The notes under the pieces were generated by a model. It did no database searches. It was not told the DNA's origin and saw only the letters and a program-made list of their open reading frames with translations. From JAWKHR01 sp041394725 (GTDB lineage: Bacteria > Acidobacteriota > Vicinamibacteria > Vicinamibacterales > SCN-69-37), in assembly GCA_041394725.1 (NCBI GenBank), contig JAWKHR010000056.1:1-38054 (forward strand): a DNA stretch of 38,054 nucleotides. The letters are read 5' to 3'. Shown piece by piece: positions 1 through 8,802 of the stretch (positions are counted from its first letter, which is position 1; each line of letters opens with the position of its first letter). The position numbers and the translations under genes are program-made.

Positions 1-1650
1 TCGCAGCCGGAGATCGACTACCAGCCCGATCGCACGAACGTGTCGAACTCGCTCGTGAACACCTGGGTGCCGCGCGGGTTCGCGGTCGTGCACTCCGAGG
101 CGCCGGGGACGGGCCTGTCGCAGGGCTGCCCGACCGTGGGCGACGCGCCGGAGCGGCTCGCGCCGAAGGCGGTGATCGACTGGCTCAACGGCCGCGCGAA
201 GGGCTACACGCAGCCCGAAGGCGGTGACGAGGTCGTCGCCACCGGCTGGTCCACCGGCAAGGTCGGCATGACCGGCACGTCCTACAACGGCACCATCCCC
301 GTCGCCGCCGCCACGACCGGCGTGGAGGGCCTCGAGGCGATCATCCCGATCGCGCCGAACACGTCCTACTACCACTACTACCGGTCCAACGGCCTCGTCC
401 GGCATCCCGGCGGCTGGCTCGGCGAGGACATCGACTTCCTCTACGACTTCATCAACAGCGGGAACCCCTCGGGCCGCGCGCGGTGCAACGCGCTCTACCG
501 CGACGGCCTGTTCGCCGAGCGGCGCGACCGCGCGACCGGCGATTACAACGAGTTCTGGGCGTCGCGCGACCTGCTGCCGTACGTCGGCAACATCAAGGCG
601 GCGGTGCTGATGGCGCACGCCTTCAACGACTGGAACGTCGTGCCCGAGCACAGCGTGCGGATCTACGAGGCGCTCAAGGGCCGCGTGCCGCTCCAGGCCT
701 ACTACCACCAGGGCGGGCACGGCGGCGCGCCGCCGCTGGCGATGATGAACAAGTGGTTCACGCGCTACCTCTACGGCGTGCAGAACGGCGTCGAGAACGA
801 GCCGAAGGCGTGGATCGTGCGCGAAGACCCGCCGGTGCCGCCCGGCGCGGCGGGTGAGGGGGAGGCCGGGGGACGCGGGGCGCGCGGCGCCCGCGCCGGT
901 GGCGCCGGACGGGGGCGTGGCCGCGGCGCCACCCCCGCGCCGACGCCCTACGCCGACTATCCGAATCCCGACGCCCGCGTCGTCGACCTGCGCCCGCAGC
1001 CGGGCGGCCGCGGGATCGGCGCGCTCGTGCCGGCCGTCGCGGCGGCCGGCGCCGCGGCGCCGAGCGGTACGGGCCGCACCGAGACGCTCGTCGACGACGT
1101 GTCGTTCGACGGGCCGACGCTGGCGCTCGCCGGGACCTCCGAGCACCGGCTCATGTACGCGACGCCCGAACTGCGCGCGCCCGTCCACATCTCCGGCACG
1201 ACGAGGGTCACCATCCGGCTCGCGGCGAGCAAGCCGGCCGCGAACCTGTCGGTGTGGCTGGTCCAGCTGCCGTGGACCGAGGGCCGCATCGGCACCGCGA
1301 ACCTCATCACGCGCGGCTGGGCCGACCCGCAGAACCACGACGAGCTGACGCGCGGCGGGAACTACGACGCGCAGGCGCGCGGTGAGCCGCTCGTGCCGGG
1401 CCAGTTCGTCACCTTCACCTTCGACCTGCAGCCCGACGACCAGATCGTGCCGGCCGGCAAGCGCATCGGCCTGATGATCCTGTCGAGCGACCGGGACTTC
1501 ACGCTGTGGCCGGCGCCCGGGACCGAGCTGACCGTGGATCTGGACCAGACGACGCTGCACCTGCCCGTCGTGGGCGGGACCAGTGCCTTCACCGCCGCGA
1601 CCGGCGCTGGTGCCTTCACCGCCGCGACCGGCGGGCGCCTGGACCGGTAG
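1..1650 (+). CDS. X-Pro dipeptidyl-peptidase / CocE-NonD family serine hydrolase, 3' part
   Basis: The reading frame is open from the first base, so the N-terminus lies outside the window. An alpha/beta-hydrolase core carries the nucleophile motif GTSYNG (Ser codon 280-282). The likely catalytic Asp is in AHAFNDW (628-630) and the His in QGGHGG (718-720). After a Gly/Arg/Ala-rich linker of about 30 residues (about 850-950) comes a beta-rich region with RAPVHISGT, typical of the C-terminal non-catalytic domain of PepX/CocE proteins. Family members hydrolyse X-Pro dipeptides or acyl esters and are often exported; the signal peptide, if any, is not visible. The extreme C-terminus contains a duplicated FTAATG unit. 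The gene ends tail-to-tail with the next one, overlapping it by 35 bp. The family is clear; the substrate is unknown. Confidence 0.88.
   Translation, partial: SQPEIDYQPDRTNVSNSLVNTWVPRGFAVVHSEAPGTGLSQGCPTVGDAPERLAPKAVIDWLNGRAKGYTQPEGGDEVVATGWSTGKVGMTGTSYNGTIPVAAATTGVEGLEAIIPIAPNTSYYHYYRSNGLVRHPGGWLGEDIDFLYDFINSGNPSGRARCNALYRDGLFAERRDRATGDYNEFWASRDLLPYVGNIKAAVLMAHAFNDWNVVPEHSVRIYEALKGRVPLQAYYHQGGHGGAPPLAMMNKWFTRYLYGVQNGVENEPKAWIVREDPPVPPGAAGEGEAGGRGARGARAGGAGRGRGRGATPAPTPYADYPNPDARVVDLRPQPGGRGIGALVPAVAAAGAAAPSGTGRTETLVDDVSFDGPTLALAGTSEHRLMYATPELRAPVHISGTTRVTIRLAASKPAANLSVWLVQLPWTEGRIGTANLITRGWADPQNHDELTRGGNYDAQARGEPLVPGQFVTFTFDLQPDDQIVPAGKRIGLMILSSDRDFTLWPAPGTELTVDLDQTTLHLPVVGGTSAFTAATGAGAFTAATGGRLDR
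1583..1633. repeat. Two-copy direct repeat (27-bp period) at a convergent gene overlap
   Basis: Copies at 1583-1606 and 1610-1633 are identical over 24 bp and offset by 27 bp, so the frame is kept. They encode SAFTAATGA / GAFTAATGG at the end of the hydrolase. The second copy contains the stop codon of the opposing glycosyltransferase gene (1616-1618). It looks like a simple slippage duplication. Confidence 0.85.
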
Positions 1651-3733
1651 GGGCGGCCCGGCCGATCGCCTCGAGCACCTGGCGCGCGACGGGTTCGGCC
1701 GGGTCGAGGGCGAGCGCGGCCAGCGCGTGCGTCCGGGCTTCCTCCAGTCGCCCCTGGTTGAGCACGCAGGCCGAGAGGCCGCCGAGTGCCAGCGCGTCGG
1801 CCGGCGCCAGGCGCGTGGCTTCGCGCAGCGCCCGCTCGGCGTCGGCGAGCCGTCCCTGCGCGAGCCGCGTGAAGCCCAGTTGCGCCCATCCGTCCGCCAG
1901 CGTGGGGGCCGCGCGGACGGCCGCCTCGAAGAGCCCGGCCGCGAGCGCGGCGTCCTTCGCGAGGCCCGCGATCCGGCCGGCTCGCACGAGCAGCCGCGCG
2001 TCGTCGATCGTCGCCGGATCCAGGGCGGCGAGGGCCGCGCGGGCGCCGTCCGGGTCGCCGATACGGTGCCGCGCATCCGCCAGGTCCACGGCCAGGTCCG
2101 CGCGGCGTCCGCGATACGCCGCGGACGCGGCTTCGAGGTACGGGCGCGCGCGAGCCGGCTCGTCGGCGCGCAGCAGGATCGCGCCCGCGCGGGCGCGGAC
2201 GTCCGCCGGACGCGTCGAGTCCTGGATCGCGCGCGCCGCCCAGCGTTCGGCCTCGTCGAAGCGCCCGCGACCCGCCTCGAACACCACCATGCGCAGGCGG
2301 TCGCCCTCGCGGCTGTCGGCCAGCGCGAACGGCCAGTTGACCAGCGCGAACGCCAGCGCCACCGCGGCCGTCATGCCCGCGATCCACGCCCGGTGCAGCC
2401 GCCAGGCCCGCGGGGTCCGGACGATCGCGAGGGCGCGGTCGATCAGCAACCCGGCGCCGACATAGAGCGGGACGAACAGGGGAATCCGGTAGCGTTCGGC
2501 GACGAAGAAGAGCGCGAGGCCGGCCGCGTAGCCCGGCACGAAGGCGGCCCAGACGAGAAACTCGCGACGCCGATCGCGCGGCGCGGCGAACACGAGCCCC
2601 GCCAGCCCCAGCGGCATCACGAACCACGGGTTGAGGACGAGGCCGCGCAGCAGCGTCCGCGCGTCGCCGGCGAAGAACGCGTAGCTGTGGGGCAGCGCGA
2701 GGTGGTCGCCGTGGAACGCCAGCGCGAGCTTGCGCAGGAACAGGCGTGCCGCGGCCGCAGGCTCTTCCCGGATCCACTGCGTGCCGCGGGCGAAGAAGTA
2801 GTCGGAGACCTCGGCGTCAGACAGGCGACGGCCCGTGGCCGCTTCGGCGACGCGACGCGTGTCCTCGATCTGGCCCTCGATCTCCGGCCGGATGCCCGGC
2901 ACCGGGTCGTAGAGGCCCGTCGCGCCCGCGTGGTTGCCGATGTAGAAGTTCAGCCCGCCGTGCGACGAGACGAGCGACCACTGCCCGGCGACGACGACGT
3001 TGCGCGCGGCCACCGGGAGGAGGGCCGCGAAGACGCCGGCGGCGAGGAGGACTCCCGCGCGAAGGCGTCGCCTCTGGAGCAGCGCGAGCCCCACGGCGAC
3101 GACGCCGGCCAGGACGTTGGGACGGTTGAGCGTCTGGAGCCCGAAGATCGCGCCGGCCGCCAGCAGCCAGGCGTCGGTGGCGGAGAACGCCCGCCTGGCG
3201 TCGCCGCGGGTCGGGGCCACGTCCGGAGCGCGCGACAGCGCGAGCGTCAGCGCGGTGAGCGCCGCGGCCGTCAGGATGCCGTCGAGCGCCGACTGCATCA
3301 GGACGACCTCGTGGAAGGCCAGCACGCCGCAACCGGCCGCGAGGATGGCCGCGATGGCGCCGGCCCGCGGGGTTCCCCAGCGCCGCGCCATCGTCCAGAC
3401 GCAGAACACGGTCGCCGCGCCGAGCAGCGCCTGCACCACGCGGACGGCGGTGAACGAGCCGAGCAGCCCCCAGGCGGCCGCGAGGAAATAGATGTAGAGC
3501 GGCGAGACGTAGTACAGCCCCGGGCCCAGTCCGGGATCGCCGCCGAGCACCCGCCGTGCGAGCGTGACGTAGGCCGTCGTGTCGAGCCCCGCGTCGGGCT
3601 GCAGCAGCGGGTGGTCGTGCAGCTCGGCCACCACGATCAGTCGTACCGCACACGCCGCCGCGACGGTCGCCAGCGGGATGGCGCCGGGCCGAATGCGCGG
3701 AACGCCGACGGGACGAGGCCGTCTGGGAGCCAC
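1616..3733 (-). CDS. GT39-like membrane glycosyltransferase with C-terminal TPR region
   Basis: 705 aa from a GTG start. The N-terminal two thirds is a polytopic membrane region of alternating hydrophobic segments. The first periplasmic loop has two Asp (residues about 47 and 51, LQPDAGLDTTAY), as expected of a GT-C fold, PMT-like (GT39/ArnT) transferase using a lipid-linked sugar donor. From about residue 480 the protein is soluble and Ala/Leu-rich with repeated TPR-like helix pairs, for example GWAQLGFTRLAQGRLADAE. This architecture is common in Acidobacteria and Deltaproteobacteria. The acceptor and sugar cannot be told. It is transcribed alone, divergent from the HAMP-pseudopilin gene. 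The 240 bp between the two starts holds no gene, and I see no convincing promoter or strong RBS there for this GTG. Confidence 0.82.
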   Translation of the reverse strand: MAPRRPRPVGVPRIRPGAIPLATVAAACAVRLIVVAELHDHPLLQPDAGLDTTAYVTLARRVLGGDPGLGPGLYYVSPLYIYFLAAAWGLLGSFTAVRVVQALLGAATVFCVWTMARRWGTPRAGAIAAILAAGCGVLAFHEVVLMQSALDGILTAAALTALTLALSRAPDVAPTRGDARRAFSATDAWLLAAGAIFGLQTLNRPNVLAGVVAVGLALLQRRRLRAGVLLAAGVFAALLPVAARNVVVAGQWSLVSSHGGLNFYIGNHAGATGLYDPVPGIRPEIEGQIEDTRRVAEAATGRRLSDAEVSDYFFARGTQWIREEPAAAARLFLRKLALAFHGDHLALPHSYAFFAGDARTLLRGLVLNPWFVMPLGLAGLVFAAPRDRRREFLVWAAFVPGYAAGLALFFVAERYRIPLFVPLYVGAGLLIDRALAIVRTPRAWRLHRAWIAGMTAAVALAFALVNWPFALADSREGDRLRMVVFEAGRGRFDEAERWAARAIQDSTRPADVRARAGAILLRADEPARARPYLEAASAAYRGRRADLAVDLADARHRIGDPDGARAALAALDPATIDDARLLVRAGRIAGLAKDAALAAGLFEAAVRAAPTLADGWAQLGFTRLAQGRLADAERALREATRLAPADALALGGLSACVLNQGRLEEARTHALAALALDPAEPVARQVLEAIGRAAPTGPGARRSRR

Positions 3734-3973
3734 GGGATCGGGGCGACACCCGGGCCGGCGGGTCAGCCGGCGCGGGCGGAGTCCTGACGTTCTGCTTGTG
3801 ACGTGCCGGAGAATCTAGCCCACCGGGCCGGCCCGGGCAAGCGCCCGCGCCGCGTCGGGGTGCACGGGGTCGCGCGGTCCTGCACGCGGCCGCACCCCGC
3901 GGAGCCCCGGTCCGGGCCGCCGACCCCGCACGACCTCAAGGGAATACCGTCGCGGACCGATTGCCGGAGAGGC

Positions 3974-5197
3974 ATGGTGTCCGTTCACGGACCGGACTCG
4001 TCGGGACCGACCCGCCGCCGGCACCACCGACGGCGGCGGCTGGTCGTCGAGGGCTTCCAGACGCGCTTCATCGTCACGCAGATGCTGTGGATGACGCTCG
4101 TGCTGGGGTTGCTGTCGCTGGTGATCTTCGCGCCGCTCGTGCGCACGATGCTGGCGGCCGGCGGCGCGCCCGGCGAAGACGCGGCCGACCGGTTCCTGTT
4201 CATGCACAGCCTGGTCTGGCCGCTGCTCGCGTCCTTCTTCGTGCTCTCGGGCGTCGTCTCGCTGTTGATGACGCACCGGGTGGCCGGTCCGCTCTACCGT
4301 TTCCGCCGCGTGTTCGACGCCATCGGCCGCGGGCAGCTCTCGATGCGCGTCTCCCTCCGGGACGGCGACTACCTGCAGCAGGAGGCCGCTGAACTCGACG
4401 CGATGGTGCGCGCGCTCGGCGAGCGCGTCGACCGGGCGAAGCGCGAGGCGGACGAGGCGCGCGGGGAGGCGATCCTGCTGCGCGACCGCACGACGCCGCC
4501 GACGCCGAACGAGCTGCGGGCCCTGGCGCACAGCCTCGACCGGCTGCGCGGGGTCCTCGACGAGTTCGAGACGTCGGCCGCCGGCGTCGAGGTGCCGGGG
4601 CCTCAGGTCGCGCCGGACGGCGCGCCCCGCAGGCGTCGGGACGCGCATCCCGGACAGGGCTTCACGCTGATCGAGGCCCTGCTCGTCGTCGCGATCGTCG
4701 CGGTCCTCGTCTCGGTGGCGGTGCCGGCCTACGGCCGTGCGCTCACCCTCGCGCGGACCACGAAGGCGATCGCCGACCTGCGGACGATCGACCGCCTCGT
4801 GCGGCTGCACGTGATCAACAACCACTGCCTGCCCTCCACGCTCGCCGACATCGGCCAGGCCGATCTGCGCGACCCGTGGGGGCACCCGTACGTCTACGCG
4901 CCGATCGCCGCGGGCGGGGCCGGGGGCGGCGGGGGCGGCAGGGGCGGTGGCGGCAGGGGCGGGAGCGGTGGTTCGGGGGGATCCGGCGGATCCGGCTGCA
5001 CGGCGTGCTCGGGCGGCTGCATCACGCAGAACGCGGCGCGCAAGGACAAGAACCTGCACCCCGTCAACTCGGACTTCGACGCCTTCTCGATGGGGCCCGA
5101 CGGCAAGTCGGTGAGCGCGCTCACCGGCGGGCCGTCGAAGGACGACATCATCCGCGGCGCCAACGGCAGTTTCTTCGGGCTCGGGAAGGACTTCTGA
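3974..5197 (+). CDS. HAMP-domain membrane protein fused in frame to a GspG-like pseudopilin
   Basis: 407 aa from ATG 3974, preceded by GGAGAGG. The frame stays open back to 3803 but that part has no protein-like signal. TM1 is about 34-55, TM2 about 78-99, a HAMP domain follows (about 100-155, with the conserved Pro in VAGPLYRF), then charged helices to about 200. A complete class III prepilin signal follows at residue 229/230: G before FTLIEALLVV, with Glu at mature position 5. The pilin body has the DPWGHPY calcium-loop-type motif and a C-terminal block (NSDFDAFSMGPDGKS, DDIIR, FGLGKDF) typical of GspG-like pseudopilins. A Gly/Ser-rich insertion with CTACSGGC lies between. There is no stop or strong RBS at the junction; an in-frame GTG at 4592 is the only plausible internal start. 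Topology is consistent: TM2 ends in the cytoplasm, where prepilin leaders start. Confidence 0.8.
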   Translation: MVSVHGPDSSGPTRRRHHRRRRLVVEGFQTRFIVTQMLWMTLVLGLLSLVIFAPLVRTMLAAGGAPGEDAADRFLFMHSLVWPLLASFFVLSGVVSLLMTHRVAGPLYRFRRVFDAIGRGQLSMRVSLRDGDYLQQEAAELDAMVRALGERVDRAKREADEARGEAILLRDRTTPPTPNELRALAHSLDRLRGVLDEFETSAAGVEVPGPQVAPDGAPRRRRDAHPGQGFTLIEALLVVAIVAVLVSVAVPAYGRALTLARTTKAIADLRTIDRLVRLHVINNHCLPSTLADIGQADLRDPWGHPYVYAPIAAGGAGGGGGGRGGGGRGGSGGSGGSGGSGCTACSGGCITQNAARKDKNLHPVNSDFDAFSMGPDGKSVSALTGGPSKDDIIRGANGSFFGLGKDF

Positions 5198-5198
5198 G

Positions 5199-6851
5199 GT
5201 GGGGGGGCACCGCGCCGGGCCGCCCGACGGACTGCGGAGCCGCGTGGCGCGGCGGGTCGCCGTGCTGTTCGTGGCGTGCGCCATCGTGCCGATGGCCGGC
5301 CTCGCGGTGGTGACGTGGCTCCGGACGAGCGACTACCTCGGTCGCGAGGCACGCGCGCGGCTCGGCTACGACGCGAAGACCGTGATGATGGAGGCGCTCG
5401 GCCGGCTGGACCTGCGGGCCGGTGCGCTCCACACGTTCGGGACGGCGCTCACGGGCGACCCCCCGCCGGCCGACGTGATCGAGGCTCGCATCGACGATTT
5501 GTTCACGCCGCGGCCGGCGGTCCTCACCTGGATTCCCGATGACGGGCCCGTGCGCCACTTCGGGCTCGGCGCCGACGTGCCGCCGCTCTCGGCCGACCAG
5601 GAGGCCTGGCTGGCCAGGGGGCTGCCGCTGCTCGTCCAGGCCGGGACCGCGGACGGTCCGCCGCGCGACCTGCTCGTGGTCGGCATCGCCGGCCCGCGCC
5701 AGCGCGGTCGGCTCGTGGCGTCGGTCAGCTACGCGCGGCTGTTCGGCCTCGACGACCAGGATCCGCTGCCGCCGGACTCGTCGATCTGCGTGCAGGCGCG
5801 CGGGCGCACGCTCGTCTGTTCCGATGGCGTCGCGCCGGAACTCGCCGCCGCGTCGCTCGCCATCGGCCCGGACCAGGACGCCACGCTCACCGATCCGTCC
5901 GGCGCGCGGCTCACGGTGCGGTCGCGCAGCCTGCCGCTGCAGGTGGGCTACGGCGCCGACCCGTGGACGCTGGTCCTGATGCGGCCCGAGGCCGTCGTGA
6001 CGGCGCCGCTGCGGGCCTTCCTGCGCGACTTCTGGTGGGTCACCGTACTCAGCCTCCTCGTGGTCAGCCTGCTGACGCTGACTCAGGTCAAGCGGCAGAT
6101 GCGGCCGCTGGCCGCGCTCATGGACGCCACGCGGCGGCTCGCACGGCGGCAGTTCTCGACGCCCGTCCGCATCACGAGCGGCGACGAGTTCGAGGCGCTC
6201 GGCGAGGCGTTCAACCAGCTCACCCGCGAGCTGAAGCACCAGTTCGAGGAACTGGAAGCGTTCAGCATCGGCACGCTCGAGGCGCTGGCGCGGTCGATCG
6301 ACGCGAAATCCCCGTGGACGGCGGGCCACTCGGGCCGCGTGACGGAGCTGGCCGTCCGCATCGCGGCGGAAATGGCGCTGCCGGAAGTGGAGATCGTCCA
6401 GTTGCGCCGCGGCGGGCTGATCCACGACATCGGCAAGCTCGCCACGCCGCCGGGCATCCTCGACAAGGCGGGTCGGCTCACGGCCGAGGAGGAAACGATC
6501 ATCCGGCAGCACACCGAGCAGGGCGTCCACATCCTCGAGCCCATCCCGGCCTTCCGGCCGCTGCTGCCCATCGTCGCCGAGCACCACGAGCGCTGGGACG
6601 GCTCGGGCTATCCGCGGGGGCTGGCCGGGACGGCCATCGCGCGCACGGCGCGCGTGCTCGCGGTCGCGGACGTCTTCGACGCCATGCGGTCCGATCGGCC
6701 GTACCGTCCGGGCCTGCCGCTGGCCAACGTCGTCGCGATGATCCAGGCGGCGTCGGGTACCCACTTCGATCCCGAGGTCGTCGCGGCGTTCCTGCGGCTG
6801 ATCCGCCGCGAGTCCGGGGCCGACGCCACCGCGTTCGATCGATCCGCCTGA
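5199..6851 (+). CDS. Membrane HD-GYP cyclic-di-GMP phosphodiesterase with HAMP
   Basis: 550 aa, GTG start one base after the previous stop, so probably co-transcribed. TM1 about 17-40, a periplasmic sensor region of about 230 residues with no recognised family, TM2 about 275-295, HAMP about 296-350, then an HD-GYP domain. The metal site is intact: HD at 409-410 in LIHDIGK, HHE at 462-464 and GSGYP at 468-472. The family hydrolyses c-di-GMP to GMP or pGpG. The complete GYP motif argues for an active enzyme rather than a degenerate receptor. Its position right after a HAMP-pseudopilin gene suggests control of a pilus or type II-like secretion apparatus, which is an inference. Confidence 0.93.
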   Translation: MGGHRAGPPDGLRSRVARRVAVLFVACAIVPMAGLAVVTWLRTSDYLGREARARLGYDAKTVMMEALGRLDLRAGALHTFGTALTGDPPPADVIEARIDDLFTPRPAVLTWIPDDGPVRHFGLGADVPPLSADQEAWLARGLPLLVQAGTADGPPRDLLVVGIAGPRQRGRLVASVSYARLFGLDDQDPLPPDSSICVQARGRTLVCSDGVAPELAAASLAIGPDQDATLTDPSGARLTVRSRSLPLQVGYGADPWTLVLMRPEAVVTAPLRAFLRDFWWVTVLSLLVVSLLTLTQVKRQMRPLAALMDATRRLARRQFSTPVRITSGDEFEALGEAFNQLTRELKHQFEELEAFSIGTLEALARSIDAKSPWTAGHSGRVTELAVRIAAEMALPEVEIVQLRRGGLIHDIGKLATPPGILDKAGRLTAEEETIIRQHTEQGVHILEPIPAFRPLLPIVAEHHERWDGSGYPRGLAGTAIARTARVLAVADVFDAMRSDRPYRPGLPLANVVAMIQAASGTHFDPEVVAAFLRLIRRESGADATAFDRSA

Positions 6852-6905
6852 CCAGAAACCCTCCCGGCGACGGCGACGGCCGCGATACACTCGAACGCAC
6901 GCAGC

Positions 6906-7295
6906 ATGGTTGCTGGGATTGCCACACGGCCTGGCCTGGTCGAGGGGGCGCCGTCTGCGCCCCGCGTCGAGCACGACGAGCTGCGGACGCTCGTGACGAT
7001 TTCACGCGCGCATCCGCGGGACATCGGCACGCGCCAGGTGTTCGCCCGCCTGGACGGCGGCCCGTACGTGCCGCTCGTCTACGGCGAGGCGCTGACGATG
7101 GAAATCCAGCCGGGCGCCCACCGTCTCCGGCTGCACAACACGCTGTTCTGGCGGACGATCGACTTCACCGTCGAGTCCGGCGAGCACCTCGAGTTCATCA
7201 CGATCAACTGGGCGAGCTGGTTCACGATGACCACGGCGATGTGGCTCGGGACCGGGCTCATCTACCTGAAGGTCGAGCGCCGCAGCCTGGTCTGA
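6906..7295 (+). CDS. Hypothetical 129-aa protein with a C-terminal membrane segment
   Basis: Not recognised as a named family. Residues about 35-95 look like a small beta-sandwich (VFARLDGGPYVPLVYGEA, followed by a GAHRLRLHN block), reminiscent of DUF2846-type or PEGA-like domains. One hydrophobic helix (WFTMTTAMWLGTGLIYL) lies near the C-terminus. A TACACT hexamer at 6892-6897 lies 8 nt upstream of a plausible start of transcription near the ATG. It sits between two c-di-GMP genes on the same strand. The function is unknown. Confidence 0.7.
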   Translation: MVAGIATRPGLVEGAPSAPRVEHDELRTLVTISRAHPRDIGTRQVFARLDGGPYVPLVYGEALTMEIQPGAHRLRLHNTLFWRTIDFTVESGEHLEFITINWASWFTMTTAMWLGTGLIYLKVERRSLV

Positions 7296-7388
7296 GGCGG
7301 TCCGGGATCCGGACTCCGGCCCGGGCGCGGGCCCGGGGGGCCGAATTCATGTTTCCCGCCCCGGGGCCGATTTCCTAGGACGCGAGAG

Positions 7389-8657
7389 GTGTCGGTGGCA
7401 ACAGGGGGACAGGCATTCGGGGCCGGGGGAGTCGGCGTGGCGTCCGATGGGCTCCTCGTGTCCCGCCAGCCGATTCTCGACGCCAACCGCCGGGTATTCG
7501 GCTACCAGCTGCGATTCCACGCCATGGACCTCGGGGCGGGGCAGGGCGGCGAGGCCGGGAACTCGACCGTGCCCGAGGCGCTCGAGCGCGGCGGGCTGGA
7601 CCTGCTGACGCGTGGCCGGCCGGCGTTCCTGCGGCTGCCCGTCACCCGCCTGGGGCCGGAGGTCACGCAGGCCCTGCCGCCGGGCCGGGTCGTGGTCGAG
7701 GTGCCGTGCGAGGACTGGGCGACGGGCGTCCTGGCCGACGACTGCCGCGCGTTCCGCGAGGCCGGCTACGCGGTCGCGCTCGACAACTTCACCCTCAGCG
7801 ACGAGACGCGGCCGCTGCTCGAGCTGGCCAACTTCGCGAAGCTCAACTACCTGCCGACGCCCGGGGAATCGCGCAAGGCGGCGGTGGACGCGGCGCGCGA
7901 GACCGAGACGCGCATCGTCGCGAAGCACGTGGAAGCGCCCGAGGTCTTCGACGAGGCCCGGCGCGAGGGCTTCACGCACTTCCAGGGCTACTTCTTCGAG
8001 CGGCCGGGCTTCCACACGGGGCGCCCGATCTCGGCCGACAAGCTGATCTACCTGCAGCTGCTGCAGGCGCTCAGCAACCCGAACCTCTCGCTCGCGCAGG
8101 TCGAGGACATCGTCAAGCGGGACGCCGCGCTGTCGTACCGCATCCTGCGGCTGGTCAACTCGGCGGGCTTCGCGCAGGCGATGCACGTCGCGTCGATGCG
8201 GCATGCGCTGCTGCTGGTCGGCCGCGACACGGTGTGCCGGTGGGCGTCGCTCGCCGTCATCGCCGGCCTCGGATCGGCGGCGCCGGACGAGCTCGTCGTG
8301 ATGACGACCGTGCGCGCGCGCTTCTGCGAGCTGCTCGCGTCGCGGCTCGGCGGCGTGGACGCCACGGGGCAGGGGTTCCTGGTCGGCCTCTGCTCGCTGC
8401 TGGACGTGATGCTGCAGCAGCCGATGGCGGCCGTGCTCGACGACCTGCCGCTCGCCGAGGACGTGCGCGCGGCGCTGCTCGGCCACGACAACCAGCTGCG
8501 CCGCCTGCTCGAGTGCGTGGTCGCCTACGAGAAGGCCGACTGGACGGGGTGTCTCGACCTGGCCGGCCTGCTCGACCTGGATCCGCGCACCCTCGCGCCG
8601 GCCTACGTCAACGCGCTGCGCTGGGCGCACGAGCTGCAGGCGACGGCCAAGGGGTAG
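7389..8657 (+). CDS. EAL-HDOD (YuxH-like) signalling protein
   Basis: 422 aa, GTG start after a GAGAG purine stretch. Residues about 20-200 form a degenerate EAL domain: RQPILD and YQLRF stand where active enzymes have the EAL/ELL signature, so catalysis is unlikely. The end of the EAL fold is well conserved (GFTHFQGYFFERP). The C-terminal half is an HDOD domain (DAALSYRILRLVNSAGF, then a helical bundle). Such proteins are non-catalytic regulators of motility, twitching or c-di-GMP output. It may share a transcript with the HD-GYP gene upstream, although the 90-bp gap allows its own promoter. The gap contains a GGCCCGGGC-rich potential hairpin. Confidence 0.9.
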   Translation: MSVATGGQAFGAGGVGVASDGLLVSRQPILDANRRVFGYQLRFHAMDLGAGQGGEAGNSTVPEALERGGLDLLTRGRPAFLRLPVTRLGPEVTQALPPGRVVVEVPCEDWATGVLADDCRAFREAGYAVALDNFTLSDETRPLLELANFAKLNYLPTPGESRKAAVDAARETETRIVAKHVEAPEVFDEARREGFTHFQGYFFERPGFHTGRPISADKLIYLQLLQALSNPNLSLAQVEDIVKRDAALSYRILRLVNSAGFAQAMHVASMRHALLLVGRDTVCRWASLAVIAGLGSAAPDELVVMTTVRARFCELLASRLGGVDATGQGFLVGLCSLLDVMLQQPMAAVLDDLPLAEDVRAALLGHDNQLRRLLECVVAYEKADWTGCLDLAGLLDLDPRTLAPAYVNALRWAHELQATAKG

Positions 8658-8663
8658 CTCGCG

Positions 8664-8709
8664 AAACTTTGAAGTTCGAAGTTCGACCTTCGAACCCAGG
8701 TGGCCACCT
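8664..8709. repeat. Heptad tandem repeat, small hairpin and 12-bp palindrome after the EAL-HDOD gene
   Basis: Two copies of AAGTTCG (8672-8685) and a variant ACCTTCG form a 7-bp tandem array. GTTCGAA at 8674-8680 can pair with TTCGAAC at 8689-8695. It is followed by a perfect palindrome AGGTGGCCACCT (8698-8709). There is no T-tract. It may help end the upstream plus-strand transcript or be a remnant of a dispersed repeat. Confidence 0.55.
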
Positions 8710-8735
8710 CCGGTGGCGACTCTTCGGTTTCCCCA

Positions 8736-8770
8736 CAAAGAAAAAGGAGGTTGGCCCTCGGCCAACCTCC
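8736..8770 (-). terminator. Intrinsic terminator of the secreted-protein gene
   Basis: A perfect 11-bp stem (8746-8756 with 8760-8770) closes a 3-nt loop. On the minus strand it is followed at once by TTTTTCTTTG (8745-8736). It lies about 33 bp past the stop of the minus-strand gene at 8803-9504. It is the clearest rho-independent terminator in the window. Confidence 0.92.
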
Positions 8771-8802
8771 TCGGTTCGATGTTTCGCGTTCCGGATTCGC
8801 GC

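Noticed and set aside
3803..3973. Upstream extension of the HAMP-pseudopilin gene
   Set aside because: The extra 57 residues are Pro/Arg-rich without any domain, and the ATG at 3974 has a purine-rich RBS just before the TM region.
8664..8709. Heptad repeats as a CRISPR remnant
   Set aside because: Units are 7 bp without spacers, only two to three copies, and no cas genes are nearby.
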